From Tetragenococcus halophilus subsp. halophilus DSM 20339 (GTDB lineage: Bacteria > Bacillota > Bacilli > Lactobacillales > Enterococcaceae): a DNA stretch of 64,000 bases. Made by a program: the position numbers and the translations under genes. Every line of letters begins with the position of its first letter. Positions within the stretch are counted from its first letter, which is position 1. The stretch is from positions 310,001 through 374,000 of the forward strand of contig NZ_PXYA01000002.1 of NCBI RefSeq assembly GCF_003841405.1, written 5' to 3'. Below are positions 46,288 to 57,608 of the stretch, in pieces. The notes under the pieces are model-generated. The model worked only from the letters and a program-made list of their open reading frames with translations, searched no databases and was not told the DNA's origin.

Positions 46288-47375
46288 TTGAGGTCTCTAC
46301 CCCGGGAAAATTGTATATCGCAGGCGAATACGCTGTTGTTGAACCGGGTCATCTGGCGATCATAGCAGCTGTAGACCAATTTATTAATGTAACTATCGAA
46401 AGTGCAACAGAAAACGGCAGTATTCAATCCCAGCAGTATAGCGACCTACCTATACGCTGGACAAGAAGAGAGGGCGAACTGGTTTTAGACCATCGTGAAA
46501 ATCCTTTCCATTATATTTTAGCTGCTATACGTTTAACAGAACGCTACGCTAAGGAACAAGGGACTTTATTAAGTTTTTATCATTTAAAAGTTACTAGTGA
46601 ACTTGATAATTCTAGTGGGCGCAAATACGGTTTGGGTTCAAGCGGTGCAGTTACAGTAGGAACAGTTAAAGCACTTAATTTGTTTTATGACTTGCAAATG
46701 GATCCACTGATGCAATTTAAAATTGCCGCCCTAGCTCACCTCGCTGTTCAAGGAAACGGTTCTTGTGGTGATATTGCTGCTAGTTGCTTTGGCGGTTGGT
46801 TAGCTTTTTCAACCTTTGATCATCAGTGGGTAAAAAAAAGACAAGAAACCTGGAAAATCAGTGATCTACTTAAAAGCGATTGGCCAAAACTTTCTATTCA
46901 ACCGCTACAGTCTCCTAAAAATATGCGTTTATTAATTGGTTGGACAGGTAGTCCAGCCTCTACTTCTGATTTAGTCGATCAGGTGAATCAGTCCAAAGAA
47001 GATAAAGACGATATACAAAAGAATTATGAACAATTTTTAACTGATAGTCATCATTGTGTAGAAGATTTAATGGATGGTTTTGTTAAAGATGATGTGACAA
47101 AAATAAAAAAAATGATTAGAAAAAATCGGACATTACTGCAAAACCTGGCTAAAGCAACAAATGTTGTAATTGAAACCCCCGCTTTAAAACAATTGTGTGA
47201 TCTAGCGGAAAATTGTGGTGGCGCAGCAAAATCTTCGGGCGCAGGTGGCGGTGATTGTGGCATTGTGATCGCCGATCAAAAGACAGGAATTCTGCCTTTA
47301 ATGAGCAAATGGGAAAAAGCAGACATTATACCATTACCTTTACATGTTTACCATTATCGAGGAGGACCCAAATGA
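46284..47375 (+). CDS. mvaK2: Phosphomevalonate kinase
   Basis: Phosphorylates 5-phosphomevalonate to the diphosphate. A GHMP kinase of 363 residues with PGKLYIAGEYAVVEPGHLAI, KYGLGSSGAVTVGT and KSSGAGGGDCGIVIA. Start ATG overlaps the mvaD stop (ATGA). Third gene of the operon. Confidence 0.95.
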   Translation: MIEVSTPGKLYIAGEYAVVEPGHLAIIAAVDQFINVTIESATENGSIQSQQYSDLPIRWTRREGELVLDHRENPFHYILAAIRLTERYAKEQGTLLSFYHLKVTSELDNSSGRKYGLGSSGAVTVGTVKALNLFYDLQMDPLMQFKIAALAHLAVQGNGSCGDIAASCFGGWLAFSTFDHQWVKKRQETWKISDLLKSDWPKLSIQPLQSPKNMRLLIGWTGSPASTSDLVDQVNQSKEDKDDIQKNYEQFLTDSHHCVEDLMDGFVKDDVTKIKKMIRKNRTLLQNLAKATNVVIETPALKQLCDLAENCGGAAKSSGAGGGDCGIVIADQKTGILPLMSKWEKADIIPLPLHVYHYRGGPK

Positions 47376-48421
47376 ACCGAAAAGATGAACATGTTTCACT
47401 TGCAAAAGCATTCCACAAACCACATCATAATGACTTTGATGAAGTAAGAATTGTTCACCAATCTTTTACTTTAAATCGTTTTAGCGATGTATCTATTCGT
47501 ACTGAATTATTCCAACGTGAGTTTTCTAGTCCTTTTTTTATTAATGCGATGACTGGAGGCAGCGAATGGACGAAAAAAATCAACCAGCAGTTAGCGATTG
47601 TCGCCAGAGAAACTGATTTAATGATGGCTACAGGTTCGGTTTCTACCGCCTTAAAAACACCTGAAACCAAAGATTCTTTTTCTATTGTTAGAAAAGAATT
47701 TCCTGATGGTTTTTTATTGGCTAATATAGGCGCTGGTTCTTCTTTAAAAAGCGCGCAACAAGCAGTTCATTTGTTTCAAGCAGATGCTTTACAAATTCAT
47801 TTGAACACTCCTCAAGAGCTTGTAATGCCTGAAGGAGATCGCGATTTTGCCGACTGGCTTTTTTTACTAGAAGAAATCGTAGAGCATATTGAAGTTCCGG
47901 TTATTGTCAAAGAAGTCGGTTTTGGTATGAGCAGGGAGACGATTAATCAAATACTGGCAACAGGCGTTAGAACTATTGATATCGCGGGTAGCGGCGGTAC
48001 CAGTTTTACACAAATCGAAAATGCTCGTCGAAAAAAAAGAGAATTTAATTATTTAGACCAATTTGGTCAAACAACAGTCGAGTCTTTGTTAGAAGCAAAT
48101 GAAATTTCCCAAGAATTTAATTTGATCGCATCCGGCGGAATTCGAAATGCCTTTGATATTTTTAAATCTCTTTGTTTTGGTGCAAAGATGGTAGGCATCT
48201 CTGCTACAATTTTAAATTACCTATTGACCAATGGTTGCCAAGCAACCATTGAACTTATCGAACAATGGAAAAATGAATTAAAAACCCTTTATACGATGAG
48301 TGGTGCCTTAAAAACTTCTGATTTAACATCCGTTCCTTTAATTTTATCTGGGAATCCCGAAAATTGGTGTCAGGCTAGAAACATTGACATAAAAAAATAT
48401 AGTATGCGTAAACCTGTATAA
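47372..48421 (+). CDS. fni: Type 2 isopentenyl-diphosphate delta-isomerase
   Basis: An FMN- and NADPH-dependent isomerase that balances isopentenyl and dimethylallyl diphosphate. The 349-residue TIM barrel starts NRKDEHVSLA and has FFINAMTGGSE, VIVKEVGFGMS, DIAGSGGTSF and LIASGGIRNAFD. The start is ATG at 47372, overlapping the mvaK2 stop (ATGA) and preceded by GAGGAG; the longer upstream frame is antisense to sense in no known family. It ends the operon. Confidence 0.95.
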   Translation: MNRKDEHVSLAKAFHKPHHNDFDEVRIVHQSFTLNRFSDVSIRTELFQREFSSPFFINAMTGGSEWTKKINQQLAIVARETDLMMATGSVSTALKTPETKDSFSIVRKEFPDGFLLANIGAGSSLKSAQQAVHLFQADALQIHLNTPQELVMPEGDRDFADWLFLLEEIVEHIEVPVIVKEVGFGMSRETINQILATGVRTIDIAGSGGTSFTQIENARRKKREFNYLDQFGQTTVESLLEANEISQEFNLIASGGIRNAFDIFKSLCFGAKMVGISATILNYLLTNGCQATIELIEQWKNELKTLYTMSGALKTSDLTSVPLILSGNPENWCQARNIDIKKYSMRKPV

Positions 48422-48462
48422 ACAAAGCCTTCCACTTTGTTTATACAGGTTTTTTTATAAAA
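48413..48462 (+). terminator. Terminator of the mevalonate operon
   Basis: GTATAAACAAAG pairs with CTTTGTTTATAC, followed by a T run. It overlaps the fni stop codon. Confidence 0.85.
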
Positions 48463-48512
48463 AAAAGACTAGTGCTATACTAGCCCTTAATCTTATGATT
48501 TTATTCAAACAA

Positions 48513-48896
48513 CTATTCTTGTGATTCGTCTTTTTCTTCTTGCGATTGTTCTTCAGCATTTCTATCTTCATTATTTGCCTCTTCTGAAGGTTCTGGTGTG
48601 TTATCTGTAGGAGGCACTGAAGTGCTTTGTGCTGTTTCTTCACTATAAGTTGGTTTTACTGTACGAATAGACGCACGGTCAAACTCTAAAAAGATTCCTT
48701 CACAATCAAGTGTCACTGTCTTTTTGTCATCATCAATTTCTGAAACTACGCCATGTAAGCCACCAATTGTTACCACTTGGTTGCCTGGACGCATGCTATC
48801 TAATACCTCTTGACGTTTTTTTTGCTGTTTCTTTTGTGAACGTTGCATAAAATACATCAAAATGATGATAGGTACCAGCATTATAAGTATTTCCAT
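48513..48896 (-). CDS. yajC: Preprotein translocase subunit YajC with long acidic tail
   Basis: YajC associates with SecDF at the membrane. The 127-residue protein has one membrane segment at the N-terminus (ILIMLVPIIILMYFMQ), the conserved block RPGNQVVTIGGLHGVVSEIDDD, and a disordered C-terminal tail of about 45 residues made almost wholly of Glu, Gln, Ser, Asn and Pro. Its usual neighbour tgt lies upstream. Confidence 0.93.
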   Translation of the reverse strand: MEILIMLVPIIILMYFMQRSQKKQQKKRQEVLDSMRPGNQVVTIGGLHGVVSEIDDDKKTVTLDCEGIFLEFDRASIRTVKPTYSEETAQSTSVPPTDNTPEPSEEANNEDRNAEEQSQEEKDESQE

Positions 48897-48977
48897 TATT
48901 TTTTCACCTCAACTTTTATCGTTTCATTCTCTACTTTATCAGAAGCAAGTACTTTTCACTAGTATTTTTCTAGAAAG

Positions 48978-50132
<1,155 letters not shown>

Positions 50133-50328
50133 CTACTTTCTTAAGTTTATCAGTTAAAAAATACCCTTAACTTTCAAAATATTTACAAACCACCTTTTAT
50201 CATAAAGGTAAAAACAAGATTTTGCAATATCCAAAGAGACTATTGATACTTCTTAGTTTTGCTTTTTATCGCCCTCTGTTATACTATTTATAAGATAACA
50301 ATATCTAAACAGATAAAGGAGGGTTTTT

Positions 50329-51024
50329 ATGAAATCAAATGCTGAATTACGTGCTGAAGCTAGACAAATGCTAAAGGGGCGCTGGAAAGAAAGTGTGTTA
50401 ATGAACTTAGTTCCCGTACTGATTACATTTGCTATAATTGCAATTATCACGATACCCGCTATATTATTTCTCAGCCAAAACTTCCAAGCTATAAATGAAC
50501 CAACTGCTTATAATACTGGTTCTGATGGATCGAGTGGTAGTTCTTCGGGATTTATTTCAGGGCTTATCACTACTTTTTTTACCGTAGCTATGAGCTGGAC
50601 ATTTTTGGATATTTTACGGGGAAAAAAGGAAATTATTCGTCCATTTAGGGATGTTTTCCGAACTTTTCGCGCTCCCTACGCTTTAGCAGTTCTTGTTATT
50701 TACTTGCTGACGGCAATATTCCAATTTTTGTGGACATTATTGCTTGTCATTCCTGGTATCATTAAAGGCTATTCTTATTCACAAAGTTATTTTATCTATT
50801 ATGATACTTATGAAAAAACAGGAGAAACTCCTCGTTACCTTGACTCTATTACTGCTAGTCGACATTTAATGGACGGTTTTAAAGCAAAATTATTTTTCTT
50901 AGATTTAAGTTTTATCGGATGGCATATTCTTTCTTTCCTTACTTTAGGAATTGGTTATCTTTGGTTAATGCCTTATATCTACGCTACCAAAGCAGCGTTT
51001 TATGACAGCTTGCCTAAAGAGTAA
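50329..51024 (+). CDS. DUF975 family membrane protein
   Basis: A 231-residue protein with four to five membrane segments. It begins KSNAELRAEARQMLKGRWKESV, the characteristic start of the DUF975 family, and has IPGIIKGYSYSQSYFIYYD near the middle and a C-terminal LMPYIYATKAAFYD. Function unknown. AAAGGAGGG precedes ATG at 50329. It lies between tgt and queA, against their direction. Confidence 0.85.
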   Translation: MKSNAELRAEARQMLKGRWKESVLMNLVPVLITFAIIAIITIPAILFLSQNFQAINEPTAYNTGSDGSSGSSSGFISGLITTFFTVAMSWTFLDILRGKKEIIRPFRDVFRTFRAPYALAVLVIYLLTAIFQFLWTLLLVIPGIIKGYSYSQSYFIYYDTYEKTGETPRYLDSITASRHLMDGFKAKLFFLDLSFIGWHILSFLTLGIGYLWLMPYIYATKAAFYDSLPKE

Positions 51025-51051
51025 ATAAAATGATTATAAACATTTGGCTAG

Positions 51052-51087
51052 TAAGACAGCACTTTATCATGTGCTGTCTTTTTTTTG
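51052..51087 (+). terminator. Terminator after the DUF975 gene
   Basis: AAGACAGCAC pairs with GTGCTGTCTT around a short loop and is followed by eight T. Confidence 0.92.
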
Positions 51088-51174
51088 CCCATACAAATAT
51101 CACAACGAGAAATAAAAAAACCAAACGTCTTCCCTTCATCTTATCGATAAATGTGAAAACATTTGATTTTAATT

Positions 51175-52206
51175 TTATTTAATAAACATCGCATCGCCAA
51201 AGCTAAAGAAACGATAACGCTCGTCAACCGCATGTTGATAAGCGTTTAAAATATTATCTCTACCAGCAAAAGCACTGACCATCATCACAAGTGTGGATTT
51301 AGGTAAGTGAAAGTTGGTAGAAAAAGCATCAACAACTTTAAATTGATAACCAGGCGTGATAAAGATATCCGTCCAGCCGCTATCTGCTTTAATCTCTCCA
51401 TTAAATTTTGTTCCAATCGTTTCAAGCGTACGAATGGAGGTTGTTCCTACAGCAACAATTTTTCCGCCCTGCGCTTTTACTTGATTCAAACGATCTGCTG
51501 CATTGTCTGTTAAGCGATAAAACTCACTATGCATATCATGATCTTCAATATTTTCAACGCTCACAGGACGAAAAGTGCCTAATCCAACATGTAGCGTTAA
51601 ATATACAAGTTCGATCCCTTTTTGCTGGATCTTATCTAATAACTCTTGGGTAAAATGCAATCCAGCTGTTGGCGCCGCGGCTGATCCATTTTCTTTAGCA
51701 TAAACGGTTTGATAACGTTCCGGGTCATCTAACTTTTCTTTAATATAAGGAGGCAGTGGCATTTCACCTAAAGCTTCTAGGTTTTCCAAAAAAATACCTT
51801 CGTAACTAAAACGAATCATTCGTCCACCATGGTCTAGTTCTTCTTCCACTACCGCTTTTATACGACCATCGCCAAAAGTAATTTGGGTGCCTACTTTGGC
51901 TCGTTTAGCAGGCTTTACTAACGTTTCCCAAACGTCACCTTCAGTGTTATTTAACAATAAAACTTCAAGATGTGCGCCTGTTTCTTCTTTTTCTCCATAT
52001 AAACGAGCAGGTAATACTCTTGTATCATTCATAACCAGCGCATCTCCAGGATGTAACTCATCGATAATGTTATAGAAATGCTTATCTTGCAATTTTCCAG
52101 TCTTTGAATCTAATACTAATAGACGAGAACTTGTACGATCTTCTAATGGTGTTTGCGCAATTAATTCTTCAGGTAAATCAAAATCAAAATCTTCTGTAGT
52201 TAACAT
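51175..52206 (-). CDS. queA: S-adenosylmethionine:tRNA ribosyltransferase-isomerase
   Basis: QueA adds the ribose part of SAM to preQ1-tRNA, forming epoxyqueuosine. The 343-residue protein has [24 protein letters not shown] at the start, [31 protein letters not shown] and [13 protein letters not shown]. The start is ATG at 52206 (GAGTG upstream); a GTG three codons earlier is possible. No preQ1 riboswitch was seen upstream. The gap 52207-52610 is AT-rich; the only structure noted is a TATAAT at 52567-52572 facing opuCA. Confidence 0.96.
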   Translation of the reverse strand: MLTTEDFDFDLPEELIAQTPLEDRTSSRLLVLDSKTGKLQDKHFYNIIDELHPGDALVMNDTRVLPARLYGEKEETGAHLEVLLLNNTEGDVWETLVKPAKRAKVGTQITFGDGRIKAVVEEELDHGGRMIRFSYEGIFLENLEALGEMPLPPYIKEKLDDPERYQTVYAKENGSAAAPTAGLHFTQELLDKIQQKGIELVYLTLHVGLGTFRPVSVENIEDHDMHSEFYRLTDNAADRLNQVKAQGGKIVAVGTTSIRTLETIGTKFNGEIKADSGWTDIFITPGYQFKVVDAFSTNFHLPKSTLVMMVSAFAGRDNILNAYQHAVDERYRFFSFGDAMFIK

Positions 52207-52610
52207 TGTTTTCACTCTTTTCTACACAATCTGTTTTACATTTTAGCACTTTTCTTCCTTGCTTCAAAGCTTGCCATTCTATTTATAGAATTGTGTTATA
52301 ATAAAGATATATTTCTTCTGTATAACAGCCAAAAAAGATGCGGTAGTATAAGTCTTATTCTCTTTGTAACTTTGTCCATAAAAAATGTTACTTTTAGTCA
52401 AAATCTTATTTATGCATATTTCTTACTAAATATAAGCTTCAAGCAAATTATTTACAATATATATCGCTTATTCGTTCGTAAATCAATCATTTTATCATTT
52501 CCAAAAGACACAAATGTTTGTTTTTTGAACTTAACTGTTGTATTTTTTTAAGTTTTATGCATATTATATAATATAGAGTAACAAATAAAAAAAGTTTGAG
52601 GGTGGAAAAT

Positions 52611-53783
52611 TTGATTGAATTTCAAGATGTATCAAAAATCTATAAAGGTGGCAAAAAAGCCGTCGACGATATCTCCTTTATAGTCGAAACAGGAGAAATG
52701 GTTTGCTTAATTGGCACAAGTGGAAGTGGAAAGACAACATCTATGCGAATGATCAATCGTATGACTGACCCCACAAAAGGAAAAATTTTGATCGATAACC
52801 AAGACGTTACAGATATTAATCCAGTAGAACTTCGTCGCAGAATTGGATATGTTATCCAAAACATTGGGCTCATGCCTCACATGACTATTCGAGATAACAT
52901 CACAGTGGTTCCTAAGTTATTAAAAACATCACAAGATGATCGAAATAAAACTGCAGAACGCTTGATTAAGCTAGTAGAAATGCCAGAGGAAATGTTAGAC
53001 CGTTATCCACATGAATTATCCGGTGGACAACAACAACGTGTCGGCGTTATACGAGCTTTAGCAGCCGACCAAGATGTCATCTTAATGGACGAGCCGTTTG
53101 GTGCTTTAGATCCGATTACACGAGACTCTTTGCAGGATTTAATTAAAGATTTAAATAAACGGTTAAAAAAGACGATCATCTTTGTAACTCATGATATGGA
53201 TGAAGCTTTAAAACTAGCTGATCATGTAGCCATTATGAGCGAAGGAAAAGTCATCCAATATGACACGCCAGAAAATATCTTACAAAGTCCAGCCAATGAA
53301 TTTGTTGAAGAATTACTAGGCGAAGATCGTTTGATGCAAGCTCAACCCGATAATACTTTAGTTAAAGATGTAATGACAACTGCCGTTACAATCACTTCCG
53401 AAAAATCAATACAAGAAGCGATTACCTTGATGCGCGAAAAAAGAGTAGATACTTTACTAGTAACAGACAATCGCGAAATTTTAAAAGGTTTCATTGATAT
53501 TGAAACAATTAATCGAAGAAGCGATCGTACAATGAGCGTTGGTGATATCATAAAAACAGACGTCTCATCTGTAAAAGAAGATACGCTTTTACGTAACACA
53601 TTACAACGTATTTTAAAACGTGGACTGAAGTATGTCCCTGTCGTTGACGATAAAAATCGCGTTGTCGGTATATTAACTCGTGCTTCATTAGTCGATATCA
53701 TTTACGATGTCTTATGGGGAGAAGAACAATCGATTAGAGATGCTGTCGAGTCATTTAAGCCAGAAGATACAGAGGAGGTCTAG
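52611..53783 (+). CDS. opuCA: Osmolyte ABC transporter ATPase with CBS domains
   Basis: The ATPase of an OpuC-type importer for glycine betaine, carnitine or choline. It has Walker A GTSGSGKTT, Q-loop, signature LSGGQQQRV, Walker B VILMDEPFGALDP, and two CBS domains at about residues 250-375 that in related systems sense ionic strength. The start is TTG at 52611, five bases after GAGGGTGG; the frame stays open to a TTG at 52596. It heads a four-gene operon. Uptake of compatible solutes would suit a salt-tolerant organism. Confidence 0.93.
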   Translation: MIEFQDVSKIYKGGKKAVDDISFIVETGEMVCLIGTSGSGKTTSMRMINRMTDPTKGKILIDNQDVTDINPVELRRRIGYVIQNIGLMPHMTIRDNITVVPKLLKTSQDDRNKTAERLIKLVEMPEEMLDRYPHELSGGQQQRVGVIRALAADQDVILMDEPFGALDPITRDSLQDLIKDLNKRLKKTIIFVTHDMDEALKLADHVAIMSEGKVIQYDTPENILQSPANEFVEELLGEDRLMQAQPDNTLVKDVMTTAVTITSEKSIQEAITLMREKRVDTLLVTDNREILKGFIDIETINRRSDRTMSVGDIIKTDVSSVKEDTLLRNTLQRILKRGLKYVPVVDDKNRVVGILTRASLVDIIYDVLWGEEQSIRDAVESFKPEDTEEV

Positions 53784-53786
53784 ATT

Positions 53787-54428
53787 ATGCAAGCCTTCTT
53801 TTCAGAATATGGTTCACAATTAATGAGTAACCTATTTGAACATATTATTATTTCATTCATGGCACTGTTTTTAGGTACCTTAGTCGCAATTCCTTTAGGC
53901 GTTTTATTGACAAGAACCAACAAAATCGCCGGTATCGTGATCAGTACTGCCAGTGCTTTACAAACTATCCCAGCACTAGCTCTACTTACTTTAATGATCC
54001 CATTTCTTGGTGTAGGACGAGCACCTGCAATTGTTGCACTATTTATTTATTCTCTATTGCCGATTTTGCGTAATACATATATCGGTATGGAAAATGTAGA
54101 TCCCAACTACGTAGATGTAGCAAAAGGCATGGGCATGACAAATATCCAATCGATTATAAGTGTAGAACTGCCAATTGCAGTCCCTACTATCATGGCTGGA
54201 GTACGATTAGCAGCTACTTATGTTATTGCTTGGGCAACACTTGCTTCTTATATTGGCGCTGGCGGTTTAGGGGTCCTAATCTTTAGTGGTCTGGACAATT
54301 ACCAACCAGAACTAATCATTGGGGGTACCGTTCCTGCGATTTTACTAGCGATAATTGTTGATTACTTGTTAGAAAAATTAGAAACATTCCTTACTCCAAT
54401 TTCATTAAGGGGGGGAAGCGAACAATGA
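53787..54428 (+). CDS. opuCB: Osmolyte ABC transporter permease
   Basis: A 213-residue permease with about six membrane segments and the binding-protein-dependent transport motif VDVAKGMGMTNIQSIISVELP (EAA loop) that contacts the ATPase. GAGGAGG precedes the ATG. It is paired with opuCD, which is a similar protein. Confidence 0.93.
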   Translation: MQAFFSEYGSQLMSNLFEHIIISFMALFLGTLVAIPLGVLLTRTNKIAGIVISTASALQTIPALALLTLMIPFLGVGRAPAIVALFIYSLLPILRNTYIGMENVDPNYVDVAKGMGMTNIQSIISVELPIAVPTIMAGVRLAATYVIAWATLASYIGAGGLGVLIFSGLDNYQPELIIGGTVPAILLAIIVDYLLEKLETFLTPISLRGGSEQ

Positions 54429-55345
54429 AAAAAATGAAAAGTTTTATTTTATTTTTAGGTGGACTACTTTTATTAGCAGGCTGTTCCTTTCCTGGTCTAG
54501 CCTCAAATCAATCTGAAGATACAGTTGCGATTACTGGTGGTATCACCACTGAATCACAGATCTTAGCTAGTATGGTTGCAGGTATGGTCGAGCATTATAC
54601 AGACAAACAAACGTCCATTATTAATAACTTAGGAACAACGAATATTAATCATGAAGCGATGATGAATGAAGATGCTGATATATCTGCCGCTCGCTACACT
54701 GGAACCGATGTTGCTTCCACCTTACTTCTGCCGCCAGAAAAAAATCCAGATAAGGCATTGGACCTTGTACAAAAAGAGTTTAAAGAACGTTACAATCAGG
54801 ACTGGTTGGCATCTTATGGTTTTGATAATACCTATGTTTTCTTAGTGCGTAGAGATACAGCAGAAGAATACGGTTTAGAAAAAGTCAGTGACTTAGAAGA
54901 CGTCGCTGATGAGTTGACGGTGGGTGCTGACCGAGCATGGATGACACGTGAAGGTGACGGTTACCCAGGATTTACGCAAGAATACGGTTTTGAATTTGAC
55001 CAAATCTATCCAATGCAGATTGGTTTAGTTTATGACGCTCTAGCTGCGCATCGAATGGATGTTGTATTAGGCTATTCAACCGATGGCCGGGTTGCAAGTT
55101 ATGATCTTGTGATGTTAGAAGATGATCGCCAATACTTCCCGCCTTATGATGCTTCTCCAATTATAAATGATGAGTTAGCCCAAAGGGATCCGGAAGTAAA
55201 AGATGCCCTCGATCGACTCGCTGGTAAAATTGATACAGAAGCAATGCAAGAAATGAATTATCAATCAGATAATAACCTGGTTGAACCATCGATTGTGGCC
55301 GAACGTTTCCTAGAAGAACATAATTATTTTGAAGATGAGGAGTGA
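54425..55345 (+). CDS. opuCC: Osmolyte ABC transporter substrate-binding lipoprotein
   Basis: A 306-residue OpuAC-type binding protein with a lipobox LLAGC near residue 20. The mature domain includes GGITTESQILASMVAGMVEHYT, NLGTTNINHEAMM and VLGYSTDGRVASYDL, typical of OpuC/OsmX binders. Its ATG overlaps the end of opuCB (ATGA). Strongly acidic. Confidence 0.93.
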   Translation: MKKMKSFILFLGGLLLLAGCSFPGLASNQSEDTVAITGGITTESQILASMVAGMVEHYTDKQTSIINNLGTTNINHEAMMNEDADISAARYTGTDVASTLLLPPEKNPDKALDLVQKEFKERYNQDWLASYGFDNTYVFLVRRDTAEEYGLEKVSDLEDVADELTVGADRAWMTREGDGYPGFTQEYGFEFDQIYPMQIGLVYDALAAHRMDVVLGYSTDGRVASYDLVMLEDDRQYFPPYDASPIINDELAQRDPEVKDALDRLAGKIDTEAMQEMNYQSDNNLVEPSIVAERFLEEHNYFEDEE

Positions 55346-55351
55346 TGGAAA

Positions 55352-56023
55352 ATGGATATGAGTCAAATGAATTTAATGCAACAATTTATTTATTACTTTC
55401 AAGAAAATGGAAGTTACGTTTTTTCTCAATTTATTCGTCACTTCTTAATCTCGATTTATGGAGTGATCTTTGCTGCGATAATTGGTATACCTATTGGTAT
55501 TATCATCGCAAGACGTACAACATTAGCTAGTTGGGTCGTTCGAGTCGCAAATATCATCCAGACTGTTCCCCAATTAGCTATGGTATCTATCTTGATGTTT
55601 GCCTTTGGCTTAGGTGTCAATGTAGTTATTATTACCGTATTTTTATATTCTCTATTACCGATTATTAAAAATACGTACACAGGCATGACACAAGTAGATA
55701 AAAACGCGCTGGACGTAGGCAAAGGAATGGGGATGACGGCCTGGCAGCGACTGTATATGATCGAATTGCCCTTATCTATTTCAGTGATCATGGCAGGTAT
55801 TCGAAATGCTTTAGTGGTCGCGATTGGAATCACTGCCATCGGTACTTTTGTTGGTGCAGGTGGATTAGGTGACATTATTGTTCGTGGAACGAACGCAACT
55901 GATGGTGCCGCCATCATTTTAGCTGGTGCATTACCAACCGCTTTAATGTCAATTTTAACTGATTGGTTATTAGGATTAGTTGAACACCAACTAGATCCGT
56001 CCAGTCGTACTAGCAAAAGTTAA
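55352..56023 (+). CDS. opuCD: Osmolyte ABC transporter permease, second
   Basis: A 223-residue permease with about six membrane segments and the EAA-type loop LDVGKGMGMTAWQRLYMIELP. It follows opuCC by six bases and ends the operon, before a strong terminator. Confidence 0.93.
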   Translation: MDMSQMNLMQQFIYYFQENGSYVFSQFIRHFLISIYGVIFAAIIGIPIGIIIARRTTLASWVVRVANIIQTVPQLAMVSILMFAFGLGVNVVIITVFLYSLLPIIKNTYTGMTQVDKNALDVGKGMGMTAWQRLYMIELPLSISVIMAGIRNALVVAIGITAIGTFVGAGGLGDIIVRGTNATDGAAIILAGALPTALMSILTDWLLGLVEHQLDPSSRTSKS

Positions 56024-56033
56024 TACTAGAATA

Positions 56034-56101
56034 AAAAGAAAACTAAGCTACTTTACATTTAACACAACAGTTGAATGTAAAGTAGCTTGGTTTCTTTTTT
56101 T
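56034..56101. terminator. Bidirectional terminator between opuCD and proC
   Basis: AAGAAACCAAGCTACTTTAC-type arms on both sides of a short loop form a stem of about 25 bp with T runs at both ends. Confidence 0.92.
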
Positions 56102-56106
56102 GTATT

Positions 56107-56919
56107 TTAGTCTTCTTTGCTCATCTCACGATTTTTATTAGCAGCAGCTTGAACAGCTTTCATAACACTAGCACGAAAGTTGCTTTCTTCCAGGGATTGA
56201 ACTGCTGCAATCGTTGTACCTTTAGGTGAAGTGACCATATCTTTTAATTCTGCTGGATGTTTCCCGGTTTCTGCCACCATTTTGGCTGCTCCTAAAACAG
56301 CTTGACTGGCAAATTCATAAGCATCGCCTCGGGACAATCCTTCTGCTACCGCACCATCCGCTAGAGCTTCGATAAACAAATAAACATAAGCTGGGGCTGA
56401 ACCTGAAACACCAACAACAGCATCAATAACCTCTTCTGAAACGACTTTGGCCTTCCCAAATTTGTTGAATATATCTACAACAATTTGTATCTGTTTGTCA
56501 GAAACAAGTTCGTTTGGCGAAATAGAAGTCATCGCTTCATTGACCATGGCTGGGGTGTTGGGCATTGCACGAATGATTTTATGTGGCCCAGTTAACTCGG
56601 CAATTTGTTGAATACTAATCCCAGCTGCAATTGATACAAGAAGGTGTTCTTCTTGTAAATATGCCTTTATTCGAGGAAGTATCTGAAGCAAAATTGCTGG
56701 TTTGACTGCTAAAATAACCACATCCGTTTGTTCAAACAATTCTTTTTCATCTATAACTGCCTGAATACCATACTTTTTTTCTACTTCTTGCAAAGTTGGT
56801 TCATAACGATGATTATAAACAAAAATTTCTTCTTTCTTATAAATATTAGAAGCAACTAAACCTGCAATAATTGCCTGAGCCATATTTCCTGCTCCATAAA
56901 ATCCGATCCGATGTCTCAC
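56107..56919 (-). CDS. proC: Pyrroline-5-carboxylate reductase
   Basis: The last step of proline synthesis, using NADPH. The 270-residue protein has the Rossmann motif IGFYGAGNMAQAII, ILAVKPAILLQILP, IRAMPNTPAMVNEAMT and the C-terminal signature VTSPKGTTIAAVQSLEE. A GTG at 56919, eight bases after GAGGAG, is the best start; the frame also has a GTG at 56928. Proline is also a compatible solute. Confidence 0.95.
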   Translation of the reverse strand: MRHRIGFYGAGNMAQAIIAGLVASNIYKKEEIFVYNHRYEPTLQEVEKKYGIQAVIDEKELFEQTDVVILAVKPAILLQILPRIKAYLQEEHLLVSIAAGISIQQIAELTGPHKIIRAMPNTPAMVNEAMTSISPNELVSDKQIQIVVDIFNKFGKAKVVSEEVIDAVVGVSGSAPAYVYLFIEALADGAVAEGLSRGDAYEFASQAVLGAAKMVAETGKHPAELKDMVTSPKGTTIAAVQSLEESNFRASVMKAVQAAANKNREMSKED

Positions 56920-56924
56920 ATCAA

Positions 56925-57215
56925 TCACTCCTCTGTTTTAAATGTTAATACTTTGCCATTTTCAGCATGTAAGTATCCTCTTTGTGGTACTTGTAAATGT
57001 ATGTACAAAGAAAATGCTAATTCAAGTTGATACTCTTTTTCTCCTTGCTGAAAGATGCCATAGAATTTTCCTAAATTATTTTCCTTTTGCTTTTCCACCA
57101 GCAAATAGTAACCATAAACCCCTTGCTTTCTTGTTTTAAAGAAAAATTGCCAAATTTGTTTAAAAATTAATGACAATAATAATCCAATCATAAGAACGAC
57201 AACGAGATATCCCAA
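56925..57215 (-). CDS. Small membrane protein, unknown function
   Basis: About 96 residues with one membrane segment near the N-terminus (LGYLVVVLMIGLLLSLIFKQIW) and a basic, then mixed, soluble domain. The best start is TTG at 57215, seven bases after AGGTGA; a longer frame to 57260 would overlap mazF. It overlaps the proC start region, so the two are probably cotranscribed. I recognise no family. Confidence 0.6.
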   Translation of the reverse strand: MGYLVVVLMIGLLLSLIFKQIWQFFFKTRKQGVYGYYLLVEKQKENNLGKFYGIFQQGEKEYQLELAFSLYIHLQVPQRGYLHAENGKVLTFKTEE

Positions 57216-57231
57216 GTTTTCACCTGCTTTT

Positions 57232-57603
57232 TTATGTACTGAGGCCTTCTTCATTAACAACTACATCAATGCCAATACTAACTTTTAATGCCTCATTCGC
57301 TTTTTCCATTGTTTCTTCTTCTAAAATGCATACTTTTTCTTTTAAACGGGACTTATCCACCGTTCGAATCTGCTCTAATAAAATAACCGAATCTTTATCT
57401 AAACCTTTCGTCGTTTTCTCAATGCCGATATGTGTAGGTAGACTCGTTTTTTCCATTTTCGCGGTTACTGCAGCCACAATAACTGTTGGACTAAAATAAT
57501 TACCCAAGTCATTGGAAATAACCAAAACAGGACGAATACCGCCTTGTTCTGACCCTACAACTGGAGATAAATCTGCGTAATAAATCTCTCCACGTTTTAT
57601 CAT
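57232..57603 (-). CDS. mazF: MazF/PemK-family endoribonuclease toxin
   Basis: A 123-residue mRNA interferase of the NdoA type that cuts RNA at short sequences. It has [37 protein letters not shown] and [17 protein letters not shown], with the catalytic Arg and Thr region intact. Start chosen: ATG at 57603, with AAAAAGG upstream; it follows alr by five bases. The usual antitoxin gene between alr and mazF is missing: there is no room for one. Confidence 0.9.
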   Translation of the reverse strand: MIKRGEIYYADLSPVVGSEQGGIRPVLVISNDLGNYFSPTVIVAAVTAKMEKTSLPTHIGIEKTTKGLDKDSVILLEQIRTVDKSRLKEKVCILEEETMEKANEALKVSIGIDVVVNEEGLST

Positions 57604-57608
57604 AGACT

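Noticed and set aside
47255-47371. N-terminal extension of fni
   Set aside because: This stretch is the end of mvaK2 in another frame; the ATG at 47372 has a GAGGAG site and gives the normal family length.
52291-52551. Open frame of 86 codons upstream of opuCA
   Set aside because: Low-complexity AT-rich product, no good ribosome site and no recognisable family; probably chance.
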